In this document: piece by piece, positions 13,441 to 15,527 of the stretch
Layout: each line of letters starts with the position of its first letter
Numbering within the stretch: position 1 is the stretch's first letter
Source: Candidatus Tenderia sp.
Lineage (GTDB): Bacteria; Pseudomonadota; Gammaproteobacteria; Tenderiales; Tenderiaceae
Direction of reading: 5' to 3'
DNA length: 15,527 nt
NCBI GenBank assembly: GCA_030148045.1
Contig: JASBUE010000258.1
Span: 1 to 15,527, forward strand
Position numbers and translations under genes: made by a program
The notes under the pieces: generated by a model
Seen by the model: only the letters and a program-made list of their open reading frames with translations
The model's database searches: none
What the model was told of the DNA's origin: nothing

Positions 13441-13830
13441 TTATTCGATATTTTCGTCCAGCATGCCGCGCCAGTAAGACGCCTTTCTTATGTCCCGGGG
13501 CAACCCGAACCAGCCCTCTTCATAGCCAACAACCAAGTAGGCCTGCGCCGGGGAATAACCACCTTCGGCGGCCTCCCGATACAATGCAACGGCCTTATGC
13601 TCGTTCCGCGGCAAACCCAGGCCGCCGTGATACATCAGCCCCAGGTTGAACTGCGCCTGGGGGTCGCCTGCGGCCGCCAGGTCCTCCCAGATGGTGACCG
13701 CCTCTTTGAAATTACCCGTGGTCGCCGCATCGAAACTCCTCGCCATCTCGCCTGCGGCCTGAGCCATGGAAAACATCCCCGATGCAGCCATCACCATCGC
13801 CGCCAGACTCCAACGCACCTTGGTCAACAT
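13441..13830 (-). CDS. Secreted Sel1-repeat (SEL1-like TPR) protein
   Basis: A 129-aa protein with a Sec signal peptide (about residues 1-25, cleavage after AQA). The mature part contains Sel1-like repeats: a first helix pair (FDAATTGNFKEAVTIWEDLA), then DPQAQFNLGLMYHGGLGLPR with ALYREAAEGG, then AQAYLVVGYEEGWFGLPRDI with ASYWRGM. Such repeats bind other proteins; periplasmic location is inferred. AAGGAG lies seven bases before ATG 13830, a clear start. The gene is monocistronic with its own terminator. The partner is unknown. Confidence 0.85.
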   Translation of the reverse strand: MLTKVRWSLAAMVMAASGMFSMAQAAGEMARSFDAATTGNFKEAVTIWEDLAAAGDPQAQFNLGLMYHGGLGLPRNEHKAVALYREAAEGGYSPAQAYLVVGYEEGWFGLPRDIRKASYWRGMLDENIE

Positions 13831-13921
13831 CTTGCTCTCCTTTTAAGGTTCTGCTTTTGTTCACTTAAGACTAAGGGAAATATCCAGGTTCTATGTGTAG
13901 CCGCAGATAGGGATGCTTTCC

Positions 13922-14001
13922 GTGAATCGGTTCACAAAAAACGGATCGGACGAACAGAGAAGTCAGGAAAGAATCGCAACCAAGATTACAAACCGATTCA
14001 C
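13922..14001. repeat. 11-bp inverted repeat with a 58-base spacer
   Basis: GTGAATCGGTT (13922-13932) is the exact reverse complement of AACCGATTCAC (13991-14001). The related ATCGGTTCAC occurs at 13926-13935 and again at 14986-14995, between the transporter and glycosyltransferase genes. Confidence 0.65.
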
Positions 14002-14010
14002 CAAGGAGTT

Positions 14011-14122
14011 CACAAGTTGCCCGGCATTTCCGTACGGGACCGTCGGCCGCATGGACGCGGCCGTCGAGCGTACAGGGATGCATTCACAGCGTGTCCCGCA
14101 CGGGAATGCCGGGCAACTTGTG
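14011..14122. repeat. 30-bp inverted repeat around a hairpin, MITE- or REP-like element
   Basis: The arms 14011-14040 and 14093-14122 are reverse complements at 28 of 30 positions. Each begins CACAAGTTGCCCGGCATT outward to inward. The 52-base interior carries its own hairpin, CGGCCGC (14044-14050) with GCGGCCG (14057-14063). From memory, similar palindromic intergenic blocks are dispersed in some proteobacterial genomes; I cannot verify this. Confidence 0.75.
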
Positions 14123-14163
14123 TTCGGATTAGTGATACCCCACTTTAATTCATTGATAGAAAA

Positions 14164-14961
14164 TCATATAACCAACATCGAGATGGCGATAAGCAGCAAC
14201 ACCACACCGAACACGCGTTTCAACTGCATGACCGGCAGCGCATGCGCCAGGCGCGCACCCAATGGAGCGAAAAACAGGCTAGTCATCGCGATGCCGGCCA
14301 CCGCCGGCCAGTAGATATACCCTGTGGCCAGGGAGGGTAGACTCTCGGCGTCCAACCCCACGAGCAGATAACCCAATGCTCCGGACAGCGCGATGGGCAG
14401 GCCGCAGGCTGCAGAGACCGCCACCGCCTGGCGGATGTCGCGACCACGCCAGCACAAATAGGGCACGGTCAAGGTGCCGCCGCCGATACCGAGCACAGCG
14501 GAAACAAGACCGATGCCGGTGCCCACCAGAAACAGTTCCGCCCGAGGGATCAACGCCGCCATGCCATGCTGCACGGGCGGAGTGCCGGCAATCATATAGA
14601 CGGCGATGGCAAATTCGAACAACGCGAAGAATCGTTGCAGGGCCTCACTACTGACAGTGTCCGCGGTATAGGCCCCCGCCAGACTTCCAAGCACCATCCC
14701 CACTGCCAGGCCATAGACGAGCCGCCATACCACCGCACCACGACGGTGGTGCGCCAGCACCGAGAAGACGGCGGTAAAGACGATGGTCGCCAGTGAAGTC
14801 CCCAGGGCCAGGTGCATAATGTTGGCCTCGTCAATCCCCTGCATCCGCAACACCAGCACCAGCACCGGCACGATGATCAAACCGCCACCGACGCCGAGCA
14901 GGCCGGCGGCGAAGCCGGCGACACAGCCGAGCAGGAGGTAAATAATGATGGCTTCCAGCAT
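14164..14961 (-). CDS. TauE/SafE-family (sulfite exporter-like) membrane transporter
   Basis: A 265-aa polytopic inner-membrane protein, the family's usual length, with about eight hydrophobic spans. The internal duplication typical of the family is visible: AGLLGVGGGLIIVPVLV (about 19-35) in the first half and SAVLGIGGGTLTVPYLC (about 154-170) in the second. Known members export sulfite or sulfoacetate, or move other organic anions; the substrate here cannot be read from sequence. No good ribosome binding site precedes ATG 14961, so the start is supported mainly by the membrane segment beginning immediately. It is divergent from the glycosyltransferase gene, with only 48 bases between the starts. 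Confidence 0.9.
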   Translation of the reverse strand: MLEAIIIYLLLGCVAGFAAGLLGVGGGLIIVPVLVLVLRMQGIDEANIMHLALGTSLATIVFTAVFSVLAHHRRGAVVWRLVYGLAVGMVLGSLAGAYTADTVSSEALQRFFALFEFAIAVYMIAGTPPVQHGMAALIPRAELFLVGTGIGLVSAVLGIGGGTLTVPYLCWRGRDIRQAVAVSAACGLPIALSGALGYLLVGLDAESLPSLATGYIYWPAVAGIAMTSLFFAPLGARLAHALPVMQLKRVFGVVLLLIAISMLVI

Positions 14962-15009
14962 AGGGTTATTTGTGAGATCGTTCTGATCGGTTCACGTTAC
15001 CATAGCGGC

Positions 15010-15527
15010 ATGTCTGTAAATAAAAAGCATCTCATCGTCTCCATATCCGGTCATGGTTACGGCCATGCGGCCATGACCGCGCCGCTGATCAATACTCTCT
15101 GGCAGCGTCATCCCCACCTCAGGATCACCGTCAAAAGCGGCGTGCCGCTGGAATTTCTGCAGCGCAAGCTCAACATACCTTTTGCCTATCTACCGGACGA
15201 ATCAGACTTCGGCATGGTAAACCGCGACGCCTTCGAGGTGGACATGGCCGAAAGCCTGAAACGCTATCGTGACTTCCACCAGGATTGGCCGGGGCGCGTC
15301 AAAGCCGAAATGGCGCAGCTGGTGGAACTCGGCGCCGACGCCCTGCTTTCCAATATCGCCTACCTGCCGCTGGCCGCCGCCGGCCGCCTCGGCCTGCCCT
15401 GCGTCGCCTACAGCTGCCTCAACTGGGCCGAGATCTTCCACTGTCATTTTCCCGACGAGCATGCCATGTACCGGCAAATGCTGGCGTCCTATCGCTGGGC
15501 CGGTGTCTTCATCCGCAGCGAACCGTC
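15010..15527 (+). CDS. GT-B-like glycosyltransferase, N-terminal part (partial at window edge)
   Basis: The first 172 codons of a gene that continues beyond the window. It opens with a Rossmann-type start, KKHLIVSISGHGYGHAAMTA (about 5-24), the glycine/histidine-rich loop typical of GT-B glycosyltransferases related to the L-arabinokinase N-terminal region and MurG-like enzymes. Then follow RITVKSGVPLEFLQRKLNIP, DALLSNIAYLPLAAAGRLGL and PCVAYSCLNWAEIF. A UDP-sugar donor domain would be expected in the missing C-terminal half. The assignment to glycosyltransferase is moderate; the acceptor and pathway are unknown. No clear Shine-Dalgarno site precedes ATG 15010. It is divergent from the transporter gene. 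Confidence 0.75.
   Translation, partial: MSVNKKHLIVSISGHGYGHAAMTAPLINTLWQRHPHLRITVKSGVPLEFLQRKLNIPFAYLPDESDFGMVNRDAFEVDMAESLKRYRDFHQDWPGRVKAEMAQLVELGADALLSNIAYLPLAAAGRLGLPCVAYSCLNWAEIFHCHFPDEHAMYRQMLASYRWAGVFIRSEP

Larger units (their letters stand above)
13831..14163. other. 333-base intergenic region with nested inverted repeats
   Basis: No real gene is seen. It holds an 11-bp inverted repeat (13922-13932 with 13991-14001) and a 30-bp near-perfect one (14011-14040 with 14093-14122). Short open frames across it are by-products of the repeats. Confidence 0.6.

Noticed and set aside
13423..14148. A 241-codon plus-strand frame over the Sel1 gene and inverted repeats
   Set aside because: Antisense to a real gene and running through the palindrome; its sequence is low in family-like features.

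Overview
The window looks like a chromosomal segment of a gammaproteobacterium with moderately high GC. The evidence is a PBP1B-type penicillin-binding protein, a long RelA-type (p)ppGpp enzyme and an Rsd/AlgQ-family anti-sigma-70 protein, all typical of that class. An assignment near the Chromatiales/Ectothiorhodospiraceae is only an impression. I see no tRNA, rRNA, CRISPR array, prophage or insertion sequence. Most genes have clear Shine-Dalgarno sites, and several have strong hairpin terminators.

Layout. 1-796 (minus) is the N-terminal part of mrcB, cut by the window edge. 912-1304 (plus) is a small secreted cysteine-containing protein. 1523-1951 (plus) is a DUF3592-like membrane protein whose stop codon overlaps that of a convergent TPR protein (1946-2329, minus). 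Two small minus-strand genes follow: a coiled-coil protein (2401-2688) and a conserved 111-aa protein (2818-3153). Next come an Old Yellow Enzyme (3361-4440, minus) and a DUF4389-like membrane protein (4722-5021, minus). A 423-base non-coding stretch then leads to a complete miniature transcription unit: promoter, strong ribosome binding site, 33-aa membrane peptide (5445-5546) and perfect terminator. After it lie an exported OB-fold protein (5636-6016, minus), a nitroreductase (6284-6883, plus), an HPF/RaiA-family ribosome protein (6931-7302, minus) and a small acidic protein (7682-7972, plus).

The core of the window is a minus-strand operon at 8012-12691. A Lon-like AAA+/S16 protease gene is followed six bases later by relA. 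The protease gene is interrupted by one in-frame TAA at 12059-12061. This separates the Walker A half from the half with the apparent Walker B segment, the arginine-containing helix and the Ser-Lys protease dyad. The relA product combines a RelA-type EFDD synthetase motif with an apparently intact HD hydrolase site, which E. coli RelA lacks. Upstream lie rsd (12845-13303, minus) and a Sel1-repeat protein (13441-13830, minus). A 333-base gap then holds a 30-bp near-perfect inverted repeat around a smaller hairpin. A TauE/SafE transporter (14164-14961, minus) and the start of a GT-B-like glycosyltransferase (15010 to the edge, plus) close the window.

Functional theme. Several genes concern growth arrest and stress: RelA (ppGpp), the HPF/RaiA protein (ribosome hibernation), Rsd (sigma-70 sequestration) and a Lon-like protease. 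They sit within about 6.5 kb, although only the protease and relA form an evident operon. The observations most worth a second look are the stop-split protease, the HD-intact RelA, the 33-aa membrane peptide unit and the large palindromic repeat.
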